This document shows, piece by piece, positions 26,201-32,332 of a stretch of 32,332 nt of DNA; position 1 is the stretch's first letter; each line of letters opens with the position of its first letter. The notes below the pieces were generated by a model. That model saw nothing but the letters and a program-made list of their open reading frames with translations. It did not search any database and was not told where the DNA came from. Origin of the DNA: Oscillospiraceae bacterium (GTDB lineage: Bacteria; Bacillota; Clostridia; Oscillospirales; Ruminococcaceae); assembly GCA_020024185.1 (NCBI GenBank), contig JAHHUD010000014.1, positions 1-32,332 on the forward strand. The letters are read 5' to 3'. Both the position numbers and the translations under genes were made by a program.

Positions 26201-26639
26201 TTTTGCAACGGTGGAAGATTTGAGTGGTACAATAGATGTAATTTTATTTCCTAAGATACTCGATACCACAAATGCAAATATGCTGGAAAACGATGTTATA
26301 ATTGTTAAAGGGCGAGTTTCTTTGAAAGAAGACCAAGCTACAATTGTTGCTGAGAATGTATGGGATATTAATTCTGACGATGCAAAAAATATGCTTATAC
26401 AGAAAAAAAACAAAGGCAGTGGATTGTACATTAGATTTAAAAATAAAAATGTTAATATTCTTGGAAATGTGAAAAATGTTTTACAAGAATATTCAGGGCA
26501 AATGCCAGTATACTTTTACTTTGAAGAAGAAAAACAAAGGATGTTGGCACCAGAAAAGCTATGGGTTTATGATAATAATGATATGTTCAACAAGCTAGAA
26601 CTTATAGCAGGTAAAGGTAATGTAGCATATAAAAAATAG
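23193..26639 (+). CDS. dnaE: DNA polymerase III subunit alpha (DnaE)
   Basis: A replicative family C polymerase of 1148 residues. The N-terminal PHP domain keeps its metal ligands (H7, H9, H11 in H-L-H-L-H-T, D42-H43, and N-D-C-H at 204-207), so it may have proofreading or pyrophosphatase activity. Catalytic aspartates are D396 and D398 in P-D-F-D-V-D-F, and a third lies in L-K-M-D-F-L-G-L. The G-P-G-R-G-S-G-A-A loop is at 354-362. Helix-hairpin-helix and OB-fold regions follow (OB near 990-1070), giving the DnaE1-type order. Clostridia usually also have PolC, which is not in the window. It is coupled to whiA by an 11-base overlap and is followed by pfkA. Confidence 0.97.
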   Translation: MDNNFVHLHLHTEYSLLDGACRIDKLIEHIKNSGQTAVAITDHGVMYGCVDFYKKAKKEGIKPIIGCEVYVSSRGMTDKVHKVDTYFHLILLCKNKVGYENLIKLVSHGFIDGFYNKPRIDHEILKKHSEGLICLSACLAGEIPRALLAGDVEKARETALFYKGIFGEDFYIEIQDHGIEEQEKVLPKLISLARELDIPLVATNDCHYINKEDAKMQYALICVQTNKTLADPDTLEFETEEFYVKSTEEMYNIFGYVQDACENTVKIAEKCNFDYEFGVTKLPKYVAPDGSDNYDFFVRLCNEGLERNYDTITQEMRDRLDYEISVISKMGFVNYYLIVYDFINYAKTHDIPVGPGRGSGAASLCAYCMGITSIDPLKYSLLFERFLNPERVSMPDFDVDFCYEKRQKVIDYVVEKYGDDHVAQIITFGTMQARGAIRDIARVLTIPYSVADKVAKLIPTEPKMTIEKALKISKELEQLYNSDSQIKDLIDLAIKVEGMPRHASTHAAGVVITDQACEDYVPLQSNDGQIVTQFPMTTIEELGLLKMDFLGLRTLTVIDQCAKMVRKINPEFDMDKISHNDEKVFEMLSQGDTTGVFQFESEGMRSVLMRLKPVDIEDLIAVISLYRPGPMDSIPTFIANRHNPEGITYKHPSLEKILNVTNGCIVYQEQVMQICRELAGFSYGQADLVRRAMGKKKADVMEKERSHFLEGCKKNGVPENIATDIFNEMSGFASYAFNKAHAAAYAFVAYQTAYLKAHYPKQFMAAMITSIFDNSAKILEYTQECQRLNIDILPPDINKSFSDFTVEGDNIRYGLAAIKNVGKSFVEILCKEREENGDYTGFYDFCKRMANKDFNKRAIESLIKVGAFDQFPPNRRQLYINFEFVQKSIIQDVKSNIEGQLDLFGMSNDVRDSNLQINNDYSFPVCLEFEYSEILNFEKTLAGIYLSGHPMDNYREYSKNISTCNISQLTGEGNAVYDNSVQTIVATITKCRNHTTKKNDIMCFATVEDLSGTIDVILFPKILDTTNANMLENDVIIVKGRVSLKEDQATIVAENVWDINSDDAKNMLIQKKNKGSGLYIRFKNKNVNILGNVKNVLQEYSGQMPVYFYFEEEKQRMLAPEKLWVYDNNDMFNKLELIAGKGNVAYKK

Positions 26640-26652
26640 AAGGGGAATAATT

Positions 26653-27624
26653 ATGAGTGATATTAAAACAATTGGTGTTCTCACAAGTGGCGGCGATGCA
26701 CCAGGTATGAATGCCGCAGTTAGAGCAGTTGTACGTGCAGCAATCTACTATGGTATGAATGTAAAAGGAATTATGCATGGATACAATGGTCTTATTCAAG
26801 ACAATGTTATTGATATGGACCTAAGAAGTGTTTCAAATATTATTCAAAGAGGCGGCACAATGCTCTTTACAGCAAGATGTAAAGAGTTTACAACTGAAGA
26901 AGGACAGCAGAAAGCATATGAAACATGTATGAAACATGGTATTGATGCATTGGTTGTTATTGGTGGTGATGGCTCTTTTAGAGGCTGTCAAGCAATGGCA
27001 AGAAAAGGCATCAAATGTATTGGTATTCCAGGTACAATTGATAATGATATTTCTTGCAGTGACTATACAATCGGTTTTGATACTGCCCTTAATACATCAC
27101 TTCAAATGATAGATAGACTTAGAGATACAGCACGTAGCCATGAAAGATGTAGTGTTGTTGAAGTTATGGGTAGACATGCAGGTTACATAGCTGTTAGCAC
27201 TGCTATCGCAAATGGTGCTATGGCTGTTATTATTCCTGAAAGAGAATTTGACATTCAAAAAGATGTTATTGAAAAAATCATAGAAAGCCAAAAAATTGGT
27301 AAAAAGAATTTTCTTGTTGTTGTTGCTGAAGGTGTTGGCGATGCAGCAGGTATGGCTAAAATTATTCAATATGCAACAGGCATTGAAACAAGAGCAACAA
27401 TTCTCGGTCATGTACAGAGAGGTGGTTCTCCAAGTGCTCGTGACAGACTTCTTGCATCTCTTATGGGCTGTAAAGCTGTTGAACTTCTTAAAGATGGGGA
27501 ATACAACCGTGTAGTTGCGCTTAAAGAATACCAAATTGTTAGCTATGAAATTGAAGAAGCATTGGCAATGAAAAAATCAATTGACCCTTATTTCTTGCAT
27601 GTTGCTGATATTGTATCTATATAA
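26653..27624 (+). CDS. pfkA: ATP-dependent 6-phosphofructokinase
   Basis: Makes fructose 1,6-bisphosphate from fructose 6-phosphate, the committed step of glycolysis. The protein has 323 residues, the usual bacterial length. G-V-L-T-S-G-G-D-A-P-G-M-N-A is at 8-21. G-G-D-G-S (104-108) and P-G-T-I-D-N-D carry glycines where pyrophosphate-using enzymes have D and K, so ATP is the donor. The active-site base D129 lies in T-I-D-N-D, and the effector-site R-G-G-S-P-S-A-R-D-R is present. An AAGGGGA site precedes the start. It ends the hprK-to-pfkA run at a strong terminator. Confidence 0.97.
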   Translation: MSDIKTIGVLTSGGDAPGMNAAVRAVVRAAIYYGMNVKGIMHGYNGLIQDNVIDMDLRSVSNIIQRGGTMLFTARCKEFTTEEGQQKAYETCMKHGIDALVVIGGDGSFRGCQAMARKGIKCIGIPGTIDNDISCSDYTIGFDTALNTSLQMIDRLRDTARSHERCSVVEVMGRHAGYIAVSTAIANGAMAVIIPEREFDIQKDVIEKIIESQKIGKKNFLVVVAEGVGDAAGMAKIIQYATGIETRATILGHVQRGGSPSARDRLLASLMGCKAVELLKDGEYNRVVALKEYQIVSYEIEEALAMKKSIDPYFLHVADIVSI

Positions 27625-27642
27625 AACTTATACAAATAAAAC

Positions 27643-27685
27643 AAAAGAGAGTGTTGACTGTTATAGTTACACTCTCTTTTTTATT
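27643..27685 (+). terminator. Bidirectional terminator between pfkA and the J-domain gene
   Basis: A perfect 12-bp stem (27643-27654 with 27669-27680) is followed by TTTTTTATTT. On the minus strand it is followed by TTTTGTTTTATTTG, so it can serve the convergent operon that ends at 27796. Confidence 0.88.
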
Positions 27686-27795
27686 TACATTTTTAAGATA
27701 AGTTGGGATATATTGTATTGTAAATATTACGCTTTTATATTATAAAACAACATATTTGTTATTTATACAGTAACCAATAGGTTGTTTAATTTATA

Positions 27796-28542
27796 CTAAC
27801 AACAGCAACAGAAAGGACCACAGAATATCTTTGTAAGACAAAGACCAAAACATAATCGTTGCATGCCGAATAGTGCGTTCATATTATATCCTTGTGCATT
27901 TCTTTCATAACTTTGGGCAGATAGATTATAGTATTGCAGTACATTTCTATAAATTATGTTATCTGGTTCCATTTCCATAGCTCTTCTTATATTATCTACT
28001 GCTTGAACAGTATTATTTACACCATTATTAGCAAGAGAATTAAGATAAAACCACCGAGCATTTCTTTTTACGCCTTCGATATATGACAAAATTCTTAAAG
28101 CGTCTAAAAAATTTCCAGCATTGATAGATGCTATTGCACGTTTAATTTCATAACTGTCATTAGGCATTTCATTTGGGTGCATATAATGCGAATTACGATT
28201 ATTTCCAAAATCAAAGAAATCATCAAAATTTACTTCATAATATTGCCAAGTGCCATTTCCACCATACTGATAGGTTCTATAATTACCGTATTGCTGGTTG
28301 CTGTTTGTGCGGTATTCATAAGGATTATAATTATAACTTTGTGTTGTTTGGGTGGAATATTTGTCAGGATTTATTAACATATCATAAGCAACATTTATTT
28401 CATTCATTTTTTCGCTGGCATGTGGGTCATCAGGATGAAGGTCAGGATGATACTCTTTTGCTTTTTTACGATAAGCCCTTTTTATTTCATCTTGTGTAGC
28501 ATTTTCAGAAACACCAAGAATTTTATGTGGCTCATTTATCAT
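27796..28542 (-). CDS. J-domain protein with Asn/Gln/Tyr-rich linker and cysteine-cluster tail
   Basis: A protein of 248 residues. The J domain covers about 5-62 with H-P-D at 32-34, so it should stimulate a DnaK-type Hsp70. A linker (about 63-125) is rich in Asn, Gln, Tyr and Gly and looks disordered. Residues about 130-210 form TPR-like helices (A-L-R-I-L-S-Y-I, A-V-D-N-I-R-R-A-M-E-M-E-P-D). The last 18 residues hold seven cysteines (231, 235, 241, 245-248) and end in four in a row. It lacks the zinc-finger and substrate domains of true DnaJ, so it is a special-purpose co-chaperone. The start has GGAG eight bases upstream and overlaps the DUF5685 gene by 11 bases. Confidence 0.88.
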   Translation of the reverse strand: MINEPHKILGVSENATQDEIKRAYRKKAKEYHPDLHPDDPHASEKMNEINVAYDMLINPDKYSTQTTQSYNYNPYEYRTNSNQQYGNYRTYQYGGNGTWQYYEVNFDDFFDFGNNRNSHYMHPNEMPNDSYEIKRAIASINAGNFLDALRILSYIEGVKRNARWFYLNSLANNGVNNTVQAVDNIRRAMEMEPDNIIYRNVLQYYNLSAQSYERNAQGYNMNALFGMQRLCFGLCLTKIFCGPFCCCC

Positions 28543-29365
28543 TATGTGTCTCCTTTTTTTCGGTTAATTTACTGTTGTATTTTGTCCAAATACCAGAGTA
28601 AAGAATATTTTTTAAAATTTCTTCATCTTGTACTAAAGGTAATTTTTCAAAAGCATTTGACGTTTGCCCCAGAATTGATTTTAAAGTTGTACGCAAATCG
28701 TCTTCACTCATTTTAAATTTTTTTAACGGATTATAATTTCCTTTTTTAATATCGTCATCATAATCGATAACTGCATCTAAAATATAGATATACTTTCCAA
28801 GTCCATATCCTACCTGATATAAATAATTTGACCATATATCATTTTCTAAAACAAATAATCCAGCCATAAGACGACCAAAACTATTCGCAGCCAAATCCAA
28901 AGATAATACAGTATCTTCTTTTTCTATTTTTGATAAAGCAGTTAATTCATTTTCAATAACAGAACATTGTTTTGGCCATTGCTTTTTGACATTTTCATAA
29001 GCTTTTTCAATTAAGTTAGCATAACTTTTGGCTTTTAAACTGTGGTCATCATTCCAGTCATCTATGCATTTAAAATATACAAGAGCAACTGTCATATCAG
29101 CAGAGTAATCAATATATTTGTTTGATACATGATTATGCTTTTTTACTGGGTGTACAATACATCTACTTTCTTTTTCTGTTTCATTTGGCTCATATAGAGA
29201 AGATAAAAGTATTGCCAAAAATGCCATATCATAGGTTAAGCCAAAACGGCTTGCTAGCCCATGACGATTTCCTAAAGCATGACATAAACCACAATATATA
29301 CTGCGATATCTTGATTGTTGTTCTTTGGATAAATCATTGATATTTGCTTGTACAAATCCAAACAT
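28532..29365 (-). CDS. DUF5685 family protein, isoprenoid-synthase-like motifs
   Basis: A protein of 277 residues, mostly helical, that I assign to DUF5685 from its M-F-G-F-V start, the Y-C-G-L-C block (24-28) and the L-T-Y-D-M-A-F-L-A-I-L-L helix (43-54). The family function is unknown. Two aspartate-rich motifs stand out: C-I-D-D-W-N-D-D (100-107) and L-D-A-V-I-D-Y-D-D-D (196-205). The second sits after G-L-G-K-Y-I-Y-I and before I-K-K-G-N-Y-N-P-L, a layout like the second Asp motif of squalene/phytoene synthases and prenyl synthases. This likeness is my pattern reading, not a search result. The start has AGGAT upstream; the gene lies 12 bases after the zinc-ribbon gene and is coupled to the J-domain gene. 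Confidence 0.8.
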   Translation of the reverse strand: MFGFVQANINDLSKEQQSRYRSIYCGLCHALGNRHGLASRFGLTYDMAFLAILLSSLYEPNETEKESRCIVHPVKKHNHVSNKYIDYSADMTVALVYFKCIDDWNDDHSLKAKSYANLIEKAYENVKKQWPKQCSVIENELTALSKIEKEDTVLSLDLAANSFGRLMAGLFVLENDIWSNYLYQVGYGLGKYIYILDAVIDYDDDIKKGNYNPLKKFKMSEDDLRTTLKSILGQTSNAFEKLPLVQDEEILKNILYSGIWTKYNSKLTEKKETHNDK

Positions 29366-29377
29366 AAACTATCCTCT

Positions 29378-29794
29378 TTAAGTTTTCTTTATAAATGATG
29401 TATTACATTTTGGGCAAGTAATTTCTATTTTACCTCTGCCTTTTGGAACTCTTACAACTGTTTGGCAAGTTGGGCATGAAAAAAAACTGTGAGTTTTTCT
29501 TTCTCTCCATTTTCTGCGTTGCAAAGAAAATTTGCTGACAAATTTATTTTTATAGAAGAGATATAAATCTAGCTCTTTTCTTCGTTTAGAAAAATCTTTT
29601 GAGTAACATCTAAAAATATTATATATAGCAAGAAGCATTGCTATAATGTATGCAATATATAAGCCGGTTAAAGATGATAGAAAAAACAGTATAATAGAAA
29701 AAAATAAAAGAAACTTTGAAAATTCATCAGCACCATATCTTCCATACATCATTTTATAAATTGTATTTCTAAATTTTTGCATAAAATTGTTCAT
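29378..29794 (-). CDS. Membrane protein with C-terminal zinc ribbon
   Basis: A protein of 138 residues. Two close hydrophobic segments at about 27-41 and 44-62 form a membrane hairpin, a very basic stretch follows (about 69-101, with R-R-K and R-K-W-R-E-R-K), and a C4 zinc ribbon ends the chain (C107, C110, C127, C130 in C-P-T-C and C-P-K-C). By the positive-inside rule the basic stretch and ribbon lie in the cytoplasm. The family name is not known to me; related small proteins occur beside J-domain genes in Clostridia as far as I recall. It is the first gene of the minus-strand trio, with an AAGAGGT site before ATG 29794. I could not identify its promoter. Confidence 0.78.
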   Translation of the reverse strand: MNNFMQKFRNTIYKMMYGRYGADEFSKFLLFFSIILFFLSSLTGLYIAYIIAMLLAIYNIFRCYSKDFSKRRKELDLYLFYKNKFVSKFSLQRRKWRERKTHSFFSCPTCQTVVRVPKGRGKIEITCPKCNTSFIKKT

Positions 29795-29875
29795 TAGACA
29801 AACCTCTTAAATTATTTTATTCACTTATATTCTTATTCGATGAATATAATAATATAAATATTTAGAGAATATTAT

Positions 29876-30541
29876 GTGAAAAGTGGTGCTGTAATTGTGA
29901 AAAAAAGACGAAATACACGAAAAAGAACCAATTTAATTATCCCGTTTTTATTATTTTTAATTATAGCAGTTTTTTTTATATATGCAGATTTTTGTTTGCG
30001 TCCAACAGTTGTAACTATGGCAAAATATAAATTGCAGGGACTTGTTGAAAAAGCTGTAAATAGTGCAATAATAACTGTAATGGACCAGACACAATATAAA
30101 TATGATGATTTGGTTGAAATAAGAAAAAATTCTGAGAATGAAATTGTATCTGTGAGCTATAATAGTTTGCATATAAATAAGTTGCGTTCAGAATTAGTGT
30201 ATGCAGTTATGGATTATACTCAGAGAATTCCCGATACGTATATTTATATACCAATTGGGAATATGGCAGGTATTGATATTTTAAATAATAAAGGTCCAAA
30301 ACTAAAATTTAAAATACAGCCATCTTCATATACGGAAGCAGAAATAGAAAGTGTTTTTAGACATACAGGTATAAATCAAATAAATCATCAAATATTTATA
30401 AATATAAAAGTAACTGCAAACGCACTAATACCAAACTATTCTACAAGTATACACTCTGAGAATAAAATATGTGTTGCAGAAACAGTTATAATTGGTAAAG
30501 TTCCTGACGAATTAGGCAGCGATTTGCTAGATTATAACTAA
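29876..30541 (+). CDS. yunB: Sporulation protein YunB
   Basis: A protein of 221 residues. A basic N-terminus and one membrane segment (about 19-38) are followed by an extracytoplasmic domain with YunB marks: L-R-P-T-V-V-T-M-A near 41-49, a repeated N-x-L-x-I-N-K-L pattern, I-P-I-G-N-M-A-G near 122-129, G-I-N-Q-I-N-H near 167-173 and V-A-E-T-V-I-I-G-K-V-P near 200-210. In Bacillus yunB is expressed in the mother cell and needed for efficient sporulation, so this organism is probably a spore former or derives from one. The start is uncertain: GTG 29876 has only AGAGA upstream, and GTG 29897 follows a GGTG. It is divergent from the zinc-ribbon operon. Confidence 0.85.
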   Translation: MKSGAVIVKKRRNTRKRTNLIIPFLLFLIIAVFFIYADFCLRPTVVTMAKYKLQGLVEKAVNSAIITVMDQTQYKYDDLVEIRKNSENEIVSVSYNSLHINKLRSELVYAVMDYTQRIPDTYIYIPIGNMAGIDILNNKGPKLKFKIQPSSYTEAEIESVFRHTGINQINHQIFINIKVTANALIPNYSTSIHSENKICVAETVIIGKVPDELGSDLLDYN

Positions 30542-30548
30542 TAAAATA

Positions 30549-30577
30549 TTGTAAAAAACTAATATTTTTGATATAAT
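30549..30577 (+). promoter_or_regulatory. Promoter of ligA with extended -10 box
   Basis: TTGTAA (30549-30554), a 17-base spacer and a perfect TATAAT (30572-30577) preceded by TG one base away form a good sigma-A promoter, 21 bases upstream of the ligA start. Confidence 0.6.
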
Positions 30578-30597
30578 ACAATTTCGAGGTGAAAGCA

Positions 30598-32332
30598 GTG
30601 GATTTAAAAATAGCACAAGAAAAATTAAATAATTTAAAACAACAAGTAGCATACCATAGTGATTTATATTATAATCAAAATCGCACAGAAATAAGTGACT
30701 ATGAGTATGATATGCTTATGCAGAAAATAAAGGAAATAGAGGCACAGTATCCACAGCTTATAACTGAGGATTCTCCAACACAAACTGTTCAGGGCATTGC
30801 AAACTCTACCTTTGAAAAGGTAAGACATGATGTTAAAATGGAAAGTTTATTGGACGCATTTTCTTATGATGAAGTTAAGGAATTTGATGAAAGAGTAAGA
30901 GAAATATCAAAAGATGCGAAGTATGTTGTTGAAGCTAAAATAGATGGATTGTCTATGAGTTTGGAATATGTTGACGGTATTTTCACTCGTGGTTCAACTC
31001 GTGGCGATGGTATTGTTGGTGAAGATGTAACACAAAATCTTGCAACAATTAAATCTATACCAAAGAAAATAAAAAATGCTCCAAAATTTTTGGAAGTTCG
31101 TGGCGAAGTTTATATGCCAAAAGAAGTTTTTTTAAATCTTATTAAACAGCAAGAAGAAGAAGGAAAAAAACTTTTTAAAAATCCAAGAAATGCAGCAGCA
31201 GGCTCTGTAAGACAAAAAGACAGCAAAATCACAGCAGAGAGAAATTTGGATATATTTATTTTTAATATTCAGCAAATAAGTGATGAATATACTATATCAA
31301 GTCATAAAGACTCACTAGACTTGCTTAAAAAATTTGGTTTTAATGTTTCACCAAGGTACAATATTTTTGATAATATAGACGATGTAATAAAAGAAATAGA
31401 AAATATTGGAAATTTAAGAGGACAATTTAGTTTTGAAATTGACGGCGCAGTTGTAAAGGTTGATGACTTTACAGTTAGAAATGAAATGGGAAGCACAAAC
31501 AAATATCCAAGATGGGCAGTTGCTTTTAAATATCCACCGGAAGAAAAATCAACAATTTTAAGAGAAATTCAAGTTTCTGTTGGAAGAACCGGTGTTCTAA
31601 CTCCAACTGCTATATTTGATACAGTTCAGCTTGCCGGAACAAGTGTTCAAAGAGCTGTTTTGCATAATCAGGACTTTATAGATGAAAAACAGATTAATAT
31701 TGGCGATGAAATTCTTGTTAGAAAAGCAGGCGATATTATCCCAGAAGTTGTAAAAGTTGTTAAAAAGAACAGTGATGGTGTTTTTAAAATACCACTTAAC
31801 TGTCCATCATGTGGAAGTGAAATTGTAAAAACAGATGAGTCTGCACTTAGATGTATCAATCCAGAATGTCCTCAGCAACTTACAAGAAATATTATTCACT
31901 TTGCTTCTCGTGGAGCAATGAATATTGATGGACTTGGAGAAAGTATTGTTTATCAGCTTGCAGAAAAACAACTTATACAAGATGTTGGCGATTTATATTA
32001 TTTGACCTATGAACAGGCTTTAACTTTAGATGGCTTTAAAGATAAGTCTGCAAAAAATCTTATAAATGCCATAGAGCAATCAAAAAAAGCAAATTTTGAT
32101 AAATTGATTTTTGCTTTTGGAATAAGAAACGTTGGAGAAAAAGCAGCGACATTGCTTGCAGAAAAATTTAAAACACTTGATAACTTGATAAATGCAGATA
32201 TAGAAAGTATAATTGAAATAGACGGTTTTGGTTTGACAGGTGCACAGAGCGTTGTTGAATACTTTAAAAAGGACACAGTTAAAATAGTTATAGAAAAACT
32301 TGTTAAAGCCGGTGTTAATACAGAGTATATTT
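30598..32332 (+). CDS. ligA: NAD-dependent DNA ligase, truncated by the window edge
   Basis: Seals nicks in replication and repair using NAD. The first 578 codons are present; the full protein is usually about 650-670, so the C-terminal BRCT domain lies outside. The start is GTG 30598 after CGAGGTGA. The Ia domain has the Y-Y-N-Q-N-R-T-E-I-S-D-Y-E-Y-D block (about 24-38). The adenylated lysine is K114 in E-A-K-I-D-G, followed by R-G-D-G near 138-141 and E-D-V-T. The zinc finger has C402, C405, C419 and C424, and helix-hairpin-helix repeats follow (L-D-G-F-K-D-K-S, G-I-R-N-V-G-E-K-A). No stop or frameshift interrupts it. Confidence 0.96.
   Translation, partial: MDLKIAQEKLNNLKQQVAYHSDLYYNQNRTEISDYEYDMLMQKIKEIEAQYPQLITEDSPTQTVQGIANSTFEKVRHDVKMESLLDAFSYDEVKEFDERVREISKDAKYVVEAKIDGLSMSLEYVDGIFTRGSTRGDGIVGEDVTQNLATIKSIPKKIKNAPKFLEVRGEVYMPKEVFLNLIKQQEEEGKKLFKNPRNAAAGSVRQKDSKITAERNLDIFIFNIQQISDEYTISSHKDSLDLLKKFGFNVSPRYNIFDNIDDVIKEIENIGNLRGQFSFEIDGAVVKVDDFTVRNEMGSTNKYPRWAVAFKYPPEEKSTILREIQVSVGRTGVLTPTAIFDTVQLAGTSVQRAVLHNQDFIDEKQINIGDEILVRKAGDIIPEVVKVVKKNSDGVFKIPLNCPSCGSEIVKTDESALRCINPECPQQLTRNIIHFASRGAMNIDGLGESIVYQLAEKQLIQDVGDLYYLTYEQALTLDGFKDKSAKNLINAIEQSKKANFDKLIFAFGIRNVGEKAATLLAEKFKTLDNLINADIESIIEIDGFGLTGAQSVVEYFKKDTVKIVIEKLVKAGVNTEYI

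Noticed and set aside
27097..27534. Long minus-strand frame opposite pfkA
   Set aside because: It is a shadow of the pfkA coding frame; its translation is rich in Asn, Cys, Ser and Phe and matches no family.
1..32332. Mobile element, phage, defence island or CRISPR array
   Set aside because: No transposase, integrase, terminal repeats, regularly spaced repeats or restriction/defence domains are seen; composition is even throughout.

Overview
This window is AT-rich DNA (roughly 30% G+C by eye) from a low-GC Gram-positive anaerobe, most likely a member of the Clostridia, perhaps Lachnospirales-like. The signs are: the SRP RNA-dnaX-ybaB-recR order; hprK, rapZ, whiA and dnaE upstream of an ATP-type pfkA; a yunB-type sporulation gene; strong AGGAG ribosome sites with several TTG and GTG starts; and a PduL-type phosphotransacylase beside an iron alcohol dehydrogenase. 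The species cannot be named from the sequence alone. I see no phage, insertion sequence, CRISPR array, tRNA or tandem repeat.

Layout. 1-4175: the tail of a possible dTMP kinase, then a tightly packed run of a DUF2156 protein, a GNAT acetyltransferase, mltG and a U32 (TrhP-like) protein, closed by a hairpin terminator. 4165-4599: one orphan gene on the minus strand. 4788-6722: pduL and an iron alcohol dehydrogenase, each apparently with its own promoter. 6779-7042: a small protein consisting only of a peptidoglycan-binding domain. 7153-9887: SRP RNA, dnaX, ybaB/ebfC and recR, closed by a terminator. 9945-14758: a co-directional accessory run of HAD nucleotidase, alpha/beta hydrolase, YbaK deacylase, ABC-F ATPase, NUDIX hydrolase and YbjQ protein. 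14816-16006: a Crp/Fnr regulator followed by trxA. 16403-17744: brnQ, preceded by a largely featureless gap of about 0.5 kb. 17912-27685: an eight-gene run without an obvious internal terminator, hprK-PHP-glcK-murB-rapZ-whiA-dnaE-pfkA. 27796-29794: a minus-strand three-gene operon encoding a zinc-ribbon membrane protein, a DUF5685 protein and a J-domain protein with a cysteine-cluster tail. 29876 to the end: yunB and the first 578 codons of ligA.

How the genes work together. Most are housekeeping: DNA replication and repair (dnaX, recR, dnaE, ligA), protein targeting (SRP RNA), cell wall (mltG, murB) and carbon flow and its sensing (hprK, glcK, rapZ, pfkA, pduL, alcohol dehydrogenase). The 9.7-kb hprK-pfkA run places carbon-state sensing, a wall precursor enzyme, a replicative polymerase and a glycolytic kinase in one apparent transcription unit.

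The best candidate for something undescribed is the minus-strand module at 27796-29794. The DUF5685 protein carries two aspartate-rich motifs whose sequence context resembles isoprenoid-synthase enzymes. Its translationally coupled neighbour is a J-domain protein with seven cysteines in its last 18 residues, ending in four cysteines. The third gene is a two-segment membrane protein with a zinc ribbon. A lipid- or membrane-linked chaperone module is a testable guess, not a demonstrated function. Everything else looks ordinary, and modest observations are listed with low scores.
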